From contig OZ024744.1 in NCBI GenBank assembly GCA_964016885.1, positions 116,377,302-116,441,301 of the forward strand: 64,000 bases of DNA, in the 5' to 3' direction. The notes below the pieces were generated by a model, which was given only the letters and a program-made list of their open reading frames with translations, was not told the origin of the DNA and searched no databases. A program made the position numbers and the translations under genes. How positions within the stretch are numbered: the first letter of the stretch is position 1; each line of letters opens with the position of its first letter. Positions 1-13,850 of this stretch are shown one piece after another. Origin of the DNA: Eledone cirrhosa (taxonomy: Eukaryota; Mollusca; Cephalopoda; Octopoda; Eledonidae).

Positions 1-2740
1 AACCTCACTACTCTTTTACTGGTGTCAATCATTGGACAGTGGCCATACTGGGGCACTACCTTGATATAGTCTACCATATCAAATTCAGTACGGTTTTACT
101 GGTGTCAGTCATTAGACTGTGGCCATACTGGGGCACTACCATGATATAGTCTACCATATCAACCTCAGTACTGTTTTACTGGTTTCCATCATTAGACTGT
201 GGCCATACTGGGGCACTACCTTGATATAGTCTACCATATCAACCTCAGTACTGTTTTACTGGTGTCAGTCATTAGATAGTGGCCATACTGGGGCACTACC
301 TTAATATAGTCTACTATATCAACCTCAGTACTGTTTTACTGGTGTCAGTCATTAGACAGTGGCCATACTGGGGCACTACCTTAATATAGTCTACCATATC
401 AACCTCAGTACTGTTTTACTGGTGTCAGTCATTAGACAGTGGCCATACTGGGGCACTACCTTAATATAGTCTACCATATCAACCTCAGTACTGTTTTACT
501 GGTGTCAGTCATTAGACTGTGGCCATACTGGGGCACTACCTTGATATAGTCTACTATATCAACCTCAGTACTGTTTTACTGGTGTCAGTCATTAGACTGT
601 GGCCAGAATGGGGCACTACCTTGATATAGTCTACCATATCAACCTCAGTACTGTTTTACTGGTGTCAGTCTTTAGACTGTGGCCATACTGGGGCACTATC
701 TTGATATAATCTACCATATCAACCTCACTACTGTTTTACTGCTGTCAGTCATTAGATGGTGGCCATACTGGGGCACTGTCTTGATATAGTCTACCATATC
801 AACCTCAGTACTGTTTTACTGGTGTCAGTCTTTAGACTGTGACCATACTGGGGCACTACCTTGATATAGTCTACCATATCAACCTCAGTACTGTTTTACT
901 GGTGTCAGGCATTAGAGTGTGTCCATACTGGGGCACTACCTTGATATAGTCTACCATATCAACCTCAGTACTGTTTTACTGGTGTCAGGCATTAGACTGT
1001 GGCCATACTGGGGCACTACCTTGATATAGTCTACCATATCAATCTCAGTACTGTTTTACTGGTGTCAGTCATTAGACTGTGGGCATAGTGTGGCACTATC
1101 TTGATATAGTCTACCATATCAACCTCAGTACTGTTTTACTGGTGTCAGTCATTAGACTGTGGCCATACTGGGGCACTACCTTGATATAGTCTACTATATC
1201 AACCTCAGTACGGTTTTACTGTTGGAAGTCATTAGACTGTGGCCATACTGAGGCACTACCTTGATATAGTCTACCATATCAACCTCAGTACTGTTTTACT
1301 GGTGTCAGTCATTAGACTGTGGCCATACTGGGGCACTACCTTGATATAGTCTACCATATCAACCTCAGTACTGTTTTACTGGTGTCAGTCATTAGACTGT
1401 GGCCATTCTGGGGCACTACTTTGATATAGTCTACCATATCAACCTCACTACTGTTTTACTGGTGACAGTCATTAGAGTGTGGCCATACTGCGGTACTACC
1501 TTGATAATGTCTACCATATAAATTTCAGTACTGTTTTACTGGTGTCAGTCTTTAGAGTGTGGCCATACTGGGGCACTACCTTGATATAGTCTACCATATC
1601 AAACTCAGTACTATTTTACTGGTGTCCATCATTAGGCTGTGGCCATACTGGAGCATTTCCTTGATATAGTCTACCATATCAACCTCACTACTGTTTTACA
1701 GGTGTCAGTCATTAGACTGTGGCTATACTGGAGCACTACCTTCATATAGTCTACCACATCAACCTCAGTACTGTTTTACTGGTGTCAGTCATTAGACTGT
1801 GGCCATACTGGGGTACTAACTTTATATAGTCTACAATATCAACCTCAGTACTGTTTTACTGGTGTCAGTCTTTAGACTGTGGCCATACTGGGGCACTATC
1901 TTGATATAATCTACCATATCAACCTCACTACTGTTTTACTGCTGTCAGTCATTAGATGGTGGCCATACTGGGGCACTGTCTTGATATAGTCTACCATATC
2001 AACCTCAGTACTGTTTTACTGGTGTCAGTCTTTAGACTGTGACCATACTGGGGCACTACCTTGATATAGTCTACCATATCAACCTCAGTACTGTTTTACT
2101 GGTGTCAGGCATTAGAGTGTGTCCATACTGGGGCACTACCTTGATATAGTCTACCATATCAACCTCAGTACTGTTTTACTGGTGTCAGGCATTAGACTGT
2201 GGCCATACTGGGGCACTACCTTGATATAGTCTACCATATCAATCTCAGTACTGTTTTACTGGTGTCAGTCATTAGACTGTGGGCATAGTGTGGCACTATC
2301 TTGATATAGTCTACCATATCAACCTCAGTACTGTTTTACTGGTGTCAGTCATTAGACTGTGGCCATACTGGGGCACTACCTTGATATAGTCTACTATATC
2401 AACCTCAGTACGGTTTTACTGTTGGAAGTCATTAGACTGTGGCCATACTGAGGCACTACCTTGATATAGTCTACCATATCAACCTCAGTACTGTTTTACT
2501 GGTGTCAGTCATTAGACTGTGGCCATTCTGGGGCACTACTTTGATATAGTCTACCATATCAACCTCACTACTGTTTTACTGGTGACAGTCATTAGAGTGT
2601 GGCCATACTGGGGTACTACCTTGATAATGTCTACCATATAAATTTCAGTACTGTTTTACTGGTGTCAGTCTTTAGAGTGTGGCCATACTGGGGCACTACC
2701 TTGATATAGTCTACCATATCAAACTCAGTACTGCTTTAAT
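1..2740 (+). repeat. Satellite block with a 0.9-kb internal duplication
   Basis: Bases 641-1320 reappear at 1841-2520 (offset 1200, fifteen monomers) with no difference seen by eye. The match resumes at 1401-1611 against 2521-2731 (offset 1120), so the second copy lacks one monomer. Private markers shared by the two copies include ATTAGATGGTGG with GGGCACTGTC, GTTGGAAGTC, GGGCATAGTGTGGC and TTGATAATGTCTACC. The bases before 641 are ordinary near-consensus monomers. No coding content. Confidence 0.9.
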
Positions 2741-5700
2741 GGTGTCAGTCATTGGACTGTGGCCATAATGGGGCACTACCTTGATATAGTCTACCATATA
2801 AACCTCACTACTGTTTTACTGGTGTCAGTCATTGGACTGTGGCCATACTGGGGCACTACCTTGATATAGTCTACTATATCAACCTCAGTACTGTTTTACT
2901 GGTGTCAGTCAATAGACTGTGGCCATACTAGGGCACTACCTAGATATAGTCTACCATATCAACCTCAGTACTGTTTTATTGGTGTCAGACATTAGACTGT
3001 GGCCATACTGGGGCACTATCTTGATATAGTCTACCATATCAACCTCAGTACTGCTTTACTGGTGTCAGTCATTGGACTGTGGCATACTGGGTCACTTCCT
3101 TGATATAGTCTACCATATCAACCTCAGTACTGTTTTACTGGTGTCAGTCATTGGACTGTGGCCATACTGGGGCACTACCTTGATATAGTCTACCATATCA
3201 ATCTCAGTACTGTTTTACTGGTGTCAGTCAATAGACTGTGGCCATACTAGGGCACTACCTAGATATAGTCTACCATATCAACCTCAGTACTGTTTTATTG
3301 GTGTCAGACATTGAACTGTGGCCATACTGGGGCACTACCTTCATATAGTCTGCCATATTAACCTGAGTAAAATTTTACTGGTGTCAGTCATTAGATTGTG
3401 GCCATACAGGAGCACTACCTTGATATAGTCTACCATATCAACCTCACTACTGTTTTACTGGTGTCAGTCATTAGACTGTGGCCATACTGGGGCACTACCT
3501 TCATATAGTCTACCATATCAACCTCAGTACAGTTTTACTGGTGTCAATCATAGGACAGTGGTCATACTGGGGCACTACCTTCATATAGTCTACCATATCA
3601 ACCTCACTACTGTTTTACTGGTGTCAGTCATTAAACTGTGGCCATACTGGGGCACTACCTTGATATAGTCTACCATATTAACCTGAGTAAAGTTTTACTG
3701 GTGTCAGTCATTAGATTGTGGCCATACTGGGGCACTACTTTGATATAGTCTACCATATCAATCTCACTACTGATTTACTGGTGTCAGTCATTAGACTGTG
3801 GCCATACTGGGGCACTACCTTGATATAGTCTACAATATCAATCTCAGTACTGTTTTACTGGTGTCAGTCATTAGACTGTGGCCATACCGGGGCACTACCT
3901 TGATATAGTCTACCATATCAACCTCACTACTGTTTTACTGGTGTCAGTCACTAGACTGTGGCCATACTGGGGCACTATCTTGATATAGTCTACCATATCA
4001 ACCTCACTACTGTTTTACTGGTGTCAGTCATTAGACTGTGGCCATACTGGGGCACTACCTTGATATTGTCTTCCATATCAACCTCAGTACTGTATTACTG
4101 GTGTCAGTCATTATACTGTGGCCATATTGGGGCACGACCTTGATATAGTCTACCATATCAACCTCAGTACTGTTTTACTGGTGTCAGTCATTATACTGTG
4201 CCCATATTGGGGCACTACCTTGATATAGTCTACCATATCAACCTCAGTACAGTTTTACTGCTGTCAGTCATTAGAGTGTGGCCATATTGGGGCACTACCT
4301 TGATATAGTCTACCATATCAACCTCAGTACTATTTTACAGGTGTCAATCATTAGACTGTGGCCATACTGGGGCACTAGCTTGATATAGTCTACCATATCA
4401 ACCTCAGTACTGTTTTACTCGTGTCAGTCACTAGACTGTGGCCATACTGGGGCACTACCTTGATATAGTCTACAATATCAATCTCAGTACTGTTTTACTG
4501 GTGTCAGTCATTAGACTGTGGCCATACCGGGGCACTACCTTGATATAGTCTACCATATCAACCTCACTACTGTTTTACTGGTGTCAGTCATTAGACTGTG
4601 GCCATACTGGGGCACTACCTTGATATAGTCTACCATATCAACCTCAGTACTGTTTTACTGGTGTCAGTCATTAGCGTGTGGCCATACTGGGGCACTACCT
4701 TGATATAGTCTACCATATCAATCTCAGTACTGTTTTACTGGTGTCAGTCACTAGACTGTGGCCATACTGGGCCACTAGCTTGATATAGTCTACCATATCA
4801 ACCTCAGTACTGTTCTACTTGTGGCAGTCATTAGACTGTGGCCATACTGGGGCACTACCTTGATATGGTCTACCATATCAACCTCAGTAGTGTTTTACAG
4901 GTGTCAATCATTAGACTGTGGCCATACTGGGGACTAGCTTGATATAGTTTACCATATCAACCTCAGTACTATTTTACAGGTGTCAATCATTAGACTGTGG
5001 CCATACTGGGGCACTAGCTTGATATAGTCTACCATATCAACCTCAGTACTGTTTTACTCGTGTCAGTCATTAGACTGTGGCCATACTAGGGCACTACCTT
5101 GATATAATCTACCATATCAACCTCAATACTGTTTTACTGGTGTTAGTCACTAGACTGTGGCCATACTGGGGCACTACATTGATGTAGTCTACCATTTCAA
5201 ACTCAGTTCTCTTTTACTGGTGTCAGTCATTAGACTGTGGCCATACTGGGGCATTACCAAGATATAGTCTATCATATCAAACTCAGTACTGTTTTACTGG
5301 TGTCCATCATTAGGCTGTGGCCATACTGGAGCACTACCTTTATATAGTCTACCATGTCAACCTCAATACTGTTTTACTGGTGTCAGTCATTAGAATGTGG
5401 CCATACTGGGGTACTAACTTTATATAGTCTACTATATCAACCTCAGTACTGCTTTACTGGTGTCAGTCATTCGACTGTGGCCATACTGGGGCACTATCTT
5501 GATATAGTCTACCATATCAACTTCAGTACTGCTTTACTGGTGTCAGTCATTGGACTGTGGCATACTGGGTCACTTCCTTGATATAGTCTACCATATCAAC
5601 CTCAGTACTGTTTTACTGGTGTCAGTCATTGGACTGTGGCCATACTGGGGCACTACCCTGATATAGTCTACCATATCAACCTCAGTACTGTTTTACTGGT

Positions 5701-6420
5701 GTCAGTCAATAGACTGTGGCCATACTAGGGCACTACCTAGATATAGTCTACCATATCAACCTCAGTACTGTTTTATTGGTGTCAGACATTGAACTGTGGC
5801 AATACTGGGGCACTACCTTGATATAGTCTACCATATCAACCTCAGTACTGTTTTACTGGTGTCAATCATTGGACAGTGGTCATACTGGGGCACTACCTTG
5901 ATATAGTCTACCATATCAACCTCAGTACTATTTTACTAGTGTCAGTCATTAGACTGTGGCCATACTGGGGCACTACCTTGATATAGTCTACCATATTAAC
6001 CTGAGTAAAGTTTTACTGGTGTCAGTCATTAGATTGTGGACATACAGGGGCAGTACCTTGATATAGTCTACCATATCAACCTCACTACTGTTTTACTGGT
6101 GTCAGTCATTAGACTGTGGCCATACTGGGGCACTACCTTGATATAGTCTACCATATCAACCTCAGTACTGTTTTACTGGTGTCAATCATTGGACAGTGGT
6201 CATACTGGGGCACTACCTTGATATAGTCTACCATATCAACCTCAGTACTGTTTTACTGGTGTCAGTCATTATACTGTGGCCATATTGGGGCACTACCTTG
6301 ATATAGTCTACCATATCAACCTCAGTACTGTTTTACTGGTGTCAGTCATTAGACTGTGGCCATACTGGGGCACTACCTTGATATACTCTACCATATTAAC
6401 CTGAGTAAAGTTTTACTGGT
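2741..6420 (+). repeat. Satellite block, mixed subfamilies
   Basis: Near-consensus and diverged monomers. Landmarks are a 79-bp monomer with TGGCATACTGGGTCACTTCC near 3083 that recurs near 5561 (offset about 2478), a TAACCTGAGTAAAG variant near 3360, 3680, 6000 and 6400, and the first ATACTGTGGCCATATTGGGG monomers (from about 4110). A monomer with GGGGACTAGC near 4931 has lost one base and its type recurs at 8.45, 11.9, 12.85 and 14.7 kb. The open frame at 5354-5581 lies wholly in this satellite and shows only the monomer translation. Confidence 0.9.
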
Positions 6421-9400
6421 GTCAGTCATCATACTGTGGCCATATTGGGGCACTACCTTGATATAGTCTACCATATCAACCTCAGTACAGTTTTACTGCT
6501 GTCAGTCATTAGAGTGTGGCCATATTGGGGCACTACCTTGATATAGTCTACTATATCAACCTCAGTAGTGTTTTACTGGTGTCAGTCATTAGATTGTGGC
6601 CATACTGGGGCACTACCTTGATATAGTCTACCATATCAACCTCAGTACTGTTTTACTGGTGTCAGTCATTATACTGTGGCCATATTGGGGCACCACCTTG
6701 ATATAGTCTACGATATCAACCTCACTACCATTTTACTGGTGTCAGTCATTAGAGTGTGGCCATACTGGGGCACAACCTTGATATGGTCTACCATATCAAC
6801 CTCAGTACTGTTTTACTGGTGTCAGTCATTAGAGTGTGGGCATACTGGGGCACTACCTTGATATAGTCTACCATATCAACCTCAGTACTGTTTTACTCGT
6901 GTCAGTCATGAGACTGTGGCCATACTAGGGCACTACCTTGATATAATCTACCATATCAACCTCAATACTGTTTTACTGGTGTCAGTCACTAGAGTGTGGC
7001 CATACTGGGGCACTACATTGATGTAGTCTACCATTTCAAACTCAGTTCTCTTTTACTGGTGTCAGTCATTAGACTGTGGCCATACTGGGGCACTACCAAG
7101 ATATAGTCTACTATATCAAACTCAGTACTGTTTTACTGGTGTCCATCATTAGGCTGTGTCCATACTGGAGCACTACCTTGATATAGTCTACCATATCAAC
7201 CTCACTACTGTTTTACAGGTGTCAGTCATTAGACTGTGGCTATACTGGAGCACTACCTTGATATAGTCTGCCATATCAACCTCAGTACTGTTTTACTGGT
7301 GTCAGTCATTAGACTGTGGCCATACTGGGGCACTATCTTGATATAGTCTACCATATCAACCTCACTACTGTTTTACTGGTGTCAGTCATTAGACTGTGGC
7401 CATACTGGGGCACTACCTTGATATTGTCTACCATATCAACCTCAGTACTGTATTACTGGTGTCAGTCATTATACTGTGGCCATATTGGGGCACTACCTTG
7501 ATATAGTCTACCATATCAACCTCAGTACTGTTTTACTGGTGTCAGTCATTATACTGTGGCCATATTGGGGCACTACTTTGATATAGTCTACCATATCAAC
7601 CTCAGTACAGTTTTACTGCTGTCAGTCATTAGAGTGTGGCCTTATTGGGGAACTACCTTGATATAGTCTACCATATCAACCTCAGTACTATTTTACAGGT
7701 GTCAATCATTAGACTGTGGCCATACTGGGGCACTAGCTTGATATAGTCTACCATATCAACCTCAGTACTGTTTTACTCGTGTCAGTCATTAGACTGTGGC
7801 CATACTAGGGCACTACCTTGATATAATGTACCATATCAACCTCACTACTGTTTTACTGGTGTCAGTCATTAGACTGTGGCCATACTGGGGCACTACCTTA
7901 ATATTGTCTACCATATCAACCTCAGTACTGTATTACTGGTGTCAGTCATTATACTGTGGCCATATTGGGGCACTACCTTGATATAGTCTACCATATCAAC
8001 CTCAGTACAGTTTTACAGCTGTCAGTCATTAGAGTGTGGCCATATAGGGGCACTACCTTGATATAGTCTACCATATCAACCTCAGTACTGTTTTACTGGT
8101 GTCAGTCATTATACTGTGGCCATATTGGGGCACCACCTTGATATAGTCTACGATATCAACCTCACTATAATTTTACTGGTGTCAGTCATTAGAGTGTAGC
8201 CATAATGGGGCACAACCTTGATATGGTCTACCATATCAACATCAGTACTGTTTTACTGGTGTCAGTTATTAGAGTGTGGCCATACTGGGGCACTACCTTG
8301 ATATAGTCTACCATATCAATCTCAGTACTGTTTTACAGGTGTCAGTCACTAGGCTGTGGCCATACTGGGCCACTACCTTGATATAGTCTACCATATCAAC
8401 CTCAGTACTGTTTTACAGGTGTCCTATCATTAGACTGTGGCCATACTGGGGACTAGCTTGATATAGTTTACCATATCAACCTCAGTACTATTTTACAGGT
8501 GTCAATCATTAGACTGTGGCCATACTGGGGCACTAGCTTGATATAGTCTACCATATCAATCTCAGTACTGTTTTACTGGTGTCAGTCACTAGACTGTGGC
8601 CATACTGGGCCACTAGCTTGATATAGTCTACCATATCAACCTCAGTACTGTTTTACTGGTGGCAGTCATTAGACTGTGGCCATACTGGGGCACTACCTTG
8701 ATATAGTCTACCATATCAACCTCAGTACTGTTTTACTTGTGTCAGTCATGAGACTGTGGCCATACTAGGGCACTACCTTGATATAATCTACCATATCAAA
8801 CTCAGTACTATTTTACAGGTGTCAATCATTATACTGTGGCCATATTGGGGCACTACCTTGATATAGTCTACCATATCAACCTCAGTACTGTTTTACTGGT
8901 GTCAGTCATTATACTGTGGCCATATTGGGGCACTACCTTGATATAGTCTACCATATCAACCTCAGTACAGTTTTACTGCTGTCAGTCATTAGAGTGTGGC
9001 CATATTGGGGCACTACCTTGATATAGTCTACTATATCAACCTCAGTAGTGTTTTACTGGTGTCAGTCATTAGATTGTGGCCATACTGGGGCACTACCTTG
9101 ATATAGTCTACCATATCAACCTCAGTACTGTTTTACTGGTGTCAGTCATTATACTGTGGCCATATTGGGGCACCACCTTGATATAGTCTACGATATCAAC
9201 CTCACTACCATTTTACTGGTGTCAGTCATTAGAGTGTGGCCATACTGGGGCACAACCTTGATATGGTCTACCATATCAACCTCAGTACTGTTTTACTGGT
9301 GTCAGTCATTAGAGTGTGGCCATACTGGGGCACAACCTTGATATAGTCTACCATATCAACCTCAGTACTGTTTTACTCGTGTCAGTCATGAGACTGTGGC

Positions 9401-10550
9401 CATACTAGGGCACTACCTTGATATAATCTACCATATCAACCTCAATACTGTTTTACTGGTGTCAGTCACTAGAGTGTGGCCATACTGGGGCACTACATTG
9501 ATGTAGTCTACCATTTCAAACTCAGTTCTCTTTTACTGGTGTCAGTCATTAGACTGTGGCCATACTGGGGCACTACCAAGATATAGTCTACTATATCAAA
9601 CTCAGTACTGTTTTACTGGTGTCCATCATTAGGCTGTGTCCATACTGGAGCACTACCTTGATATAGTCTACCATATCAACCTCACTACTGTTTTACAGGT
9701 GTCAGTCATTAGACTGTGGCTATACTGGAGCACTACCTTGATATAGTCTGCCATATCAACCTCAGTACTGTTTTACTGGTGTCAGTCATTAGACTGTGGC
9801 CATACTGGGGCACTATCTTGATATAGTCTACCATATCAACCTCACTACTGTTTTACTGGTGTCAGTCATTAGACTGTGGCCATACTGGGGCACTACCTTG
9901 ATATTGTCTACCATATCAACCTCAGTACTGTATTACTGGTGTCAGTCATTATACTGTGGCCATATTGGGGCACTACCTTGATATAGTCTACCATATCAAC
10001 CTCAGTACTGTTTTACTGGTGTCAGTCATTATACTGTGGCCATATTAGGGCACTACTTTGATATAGTCTACCATATCAACCTCAGTACAGTTTTACTGCT
10101 GTCAGTCATTAGAGTGTGGCCTTATTGGGGAACTACCTTGATATAGTCTACCATATCAACCTCAGTACTATTTTACAGGTGTCAATCATTAGACTGTGGC
10201 CATACTGGGGCACTAGCTTGATATAGTCTACCATATCAACCTCAGTACTGTTTTACTCGTGTCAGTCATTAGACTGTGGCCATACTAGGGCACTACCTTG
10301 ATATAGTCTACCATATCAACCTCAGTACAGTTTTACAGCTGTCAGTCATTAGAGTGTGGCCATATTGGGGCACTACCTTGATATAGTCTACCATATCAAC
10401 CTCAGTACTGTTTTACTGGTGTCAGTCATTATACTGTGGCCATATTGGGGCACCACCTTGATATAGTCTACGATATCAACCTCAGTACAATTTTACTGGT
10501 GTCAGTCATTAGAGTGTGGCCATAATGGACCACAACCTTGATATAGTCTA
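6421..10550 (+). repeat. Satellite block: 1.8-kb segment and its copy at +2480
   Basis: 6421-7824 matches 8901-10304 at a constant offset of 2480 (31 monomers) with only a handful of mismatches seen. Shared private markers include CTACGATATC with CACTACCATT, CACTACCAAGATATAG, GTCTGCCATATC and CCTTATTGGGGAAC. The match continues at 7981-8230 against 10301-10550 (offset 2320), so the second copy lacks two monomers. A third, rearranged version of the end of this segment lies at about 12030-12900. An extra base (GTCCTATCATTAG) makes an 81-mer near 8427. Confidence 0.9.
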
Positions 10551-13500
10551 CCATATCAATCTCAGTACTATTTTACAGGTGTCAATCATTAGACTGTGGC
10601 CATACTGGGGCACTAGCTTGATATAGTCTACCATATCAATCTCAGTACTGTTTTACTGGTGTCAGTCACTAGACTGTGGCCATACTGGGGCACTACATAG
10701 ATGTAGTCTACCATATCAAACTCAGTACGGTTTTACTGGTGTCCATCATTAGGCTGAGGCCATACTGGAGCACTACCTTGATATAGTCTACCATATCAAC
10801 CTCACTACTGTTTTACAGGTGTCAGTCATTAGACTGTGGCTATACTGGAGCACTACCTTGATATAGTCTACCACATCAACCTCAGTACTGTTTTACTGGT
10901 GTCAGTCATTAGACTGTGGCCATACTGGGGCACTACCTTTATATAGTCTACCATGTCAAACTCAATACTGTTTTACTGGTGTCAGTTATTAGAATGTGGC
11001 CATACTGGGGTACTAACTTAATATAGTCTAATATATCAACCTCAGTACTGCTTTACTGGTGTCAGTCATTCGACTGTGGCCATACTGGGGCACTATCTTG
11101 ATATAGTCTACCATATCAACCTCAGTACTGTATTACTGGTGTCAATCATTGGACAGTGGTCATACTGGGGCACTACCTTGATATAGTCTACCATATCAAC
11201 CTCACTACTGTTTTACTGGTGTCAGTCACTAGACTGTGGCCATACTGGGGCACTATCTTGATATAGTCTACCATATCAATCTCACTACTGTTTTACTGGT
11301 GTCAGTCATTAGACTGTGGCCATACTGGGGCTCTACCTTGATATTGTCTACCATATCAACCTCAGTACTCTATTACTGGTGTCAATCATTATACTGTGGC
11401 CATATTGGGGCACTACCTTGATATAGTCTACCATATCAACCTCAGTACTGTTTTACTGGTGTCAGTCATTATACTGTGGCCATATTGGGGCACTACCTTG
11501 ATATAGTCTACCATATCAACCTCAGTACAGTTTTACTGGTGTCAGTCATTAGAGTGTGGCCATATTGGGGCACTACCTTGATATAGTCTACTATATCAAC
11601 CTCAGTAGTGTTTTACTGGTGTCAGTCATTAGATTGTGGCCATACTGGGGCACTACCTTGATATAGTCTACCATATCAACCTCAGTACAGTTTTACTGGT
11701 GTCAGTCACTAGACTGTGGCCATACTAGGCCACTAGCTTGATATAGTCTACCATATCAACCTTAGTACTGTTTTACTTGTGGCAGTCATTAGACTGTGGC
11801 CATACTGGGGCACGACCTTGATATAGTCTACCATATCAACCTCAGTACTGTTTTACAGGTGTCAATCATTAGACTGTGGCCATACTGGGGACTAGCTTGA
11901 TATTGTTTACCATATCAACCTCAGTACTATTTTACAGGTGTCAATCATTAGACTGTGGCCATACTGGGGCACTAGCTTGATATAGTCTACCATATCAACC
12001 TCAGTACAGTTTTACTTCTGTCAGTCATTAGAGTGTGGCCATATTGGGGCACTACCTTGATATAGTCTACCATATCAACCTCAGTACTGTTTTACTCGTG
12101 TCAGTCATTAGACTGTGGCCATACTAGGGCACTACCTTGATATAATGTACCATATCAACCTCACTACTGTTTTACTGGTGTCAGTCACTAGACTGTGGCC
12201 ATACTGGGGCACTATCTTGATATAGTCTACCATATCAACCTCACTACTGTTTTACTGGTGTCAGTCATTAGACTGTGGCCATACTGGGGCACTACCTTGA
12301 TATAGTCTACCATATCAACCTCAGTACTGTATTACTGGTGTCAGTCATTATACTGTGGCCATATTGGCGCACTACCTTGATATAGTCTACCATATCAACC
12401 TCAGTACAGTTTTACAGCTGTCAGTCATTAGAGTGTGGCCATATTGGGGCACTACCTTGATATAGTCTACCATATCAACCTCAGTACTGTTTTACTGGTG
12501 TCAGTCATTATACTGTGGCCATATTGGGGCACCACCTTGATATAGTCTACGATATCAACCTCACTACAATTTTACTAGTGTCAGTCATTAGAGTGTGGCC
12601 ATAATGGGGCACAACCTTGATATAGTCTACCATATCAACATCAGTACTGTTTTACTGGTGTCAGTCATTAGAGTGTGGCCATACTGGGGCACTACCTTGA
12701 TATAGTCTACCATATCAATCTCAGTACTGTTTTACTGGTGTCAGTCACTAGGCTGTGGCCATACTGGGGCACTACCTTGATATAGTCTACCATATCAACC
12801 TCAGTACTGTTTTACAGGTGTCAATCATTAGACTGTGGCCATACTGGGGACTAGCTTGATATAGTTTACCATATCAACCTCAGTACTATTTTACAGGTGT
12901 CAATCATTAGACTGTGGCCATACTGGGGCACTAGCTTGATATAGTCTACCATATCAACCTCAGTACTGTTTTACTCGTGTCAGTCATTAGACTGTGGCCA
13001 TACTAGGGCACTACCTTGATATAATCTACCATATCAACCTCAATACTGTTTTACTGGTGTCAGTCACTAGACTGTGGCCATACTGGGGCACTACATTGAT
13101 GTAGTCTACCATTTCAAACTCAGTTCTCTTTTACTGGTGTCAGTCATTATGCTGTGGCCATACTGGGGCACTACCAAGATATAGTCTACCATATCAAACT
13201 CAGTACTGTTTTACTGGTGTCCATCATTAGGCTGTGGCCATACTGGGGCACTAGCTTGATATAGTCTACCATATCAACCTCACTACTGTTTTACAGGTGT
13301 CAGTCATTAGACTGTGGCTATACTGGAGCACTACCTTGATATAGTCTACCACATCAACCTCAGTACTGTTTTACTGGTGTCAGTCATTAGACTGTGGCCA
13401 TACTGGGGCACTACCTTTATATAGTCTACCATGTCAAACTCAATACTGTTTTACTGGTGTCAGTTATTAGAATGTGGCCATACTGGGGTACTAACTTTAT

Positions 13501-13850
13501 ATAGTCTACTATATCAACCTCAGTACTGCTTTACTGGTGTCAGTCATTCGACTGTGGCCATACTGGAGCACTATCTTGATATAGTCTACCATATCAATCT
13601 CAGTACTGTATTACTGGTGTCAATCATTGGACAGTGGTCATACTGGGGCACTACCTTGATATAGTCTACCATATCAACCTCAGTACTGTTTTACTGGTGT
13701 CAGTCACTACACTGTGGCCATACTGGGGCACTACCTTGATATAGTCTACCATATCAACCTCAGTACTGTTTTACTGGTGTCAGTCATTAGACTGTGGCCA
13801 TACTGGGGCACTATCTTGATATAGTCTACCATATCAATCTCACTACTGTT
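10551..13850 (+). repeat. Satellite block, reshuffled copies of the preceding segment
   Basis: Contains further copies of marker monomers from 6.4-8.4 kb (CAGTACAGTTTTACAGCTG near 12405, CTACGATATC near 12548). It also has an internal duplication: 10.72-11.1 kb resembles 13.19-13.57 kb, and 11236-11421 matches 13794-13979 (offset 2558). Markers are TCCATCATTAGGCTG, CATGTCAAACTCAATACTG and AGTACTCTATTACTGG. Nothing but satellite is present. Confidence 0.87.
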
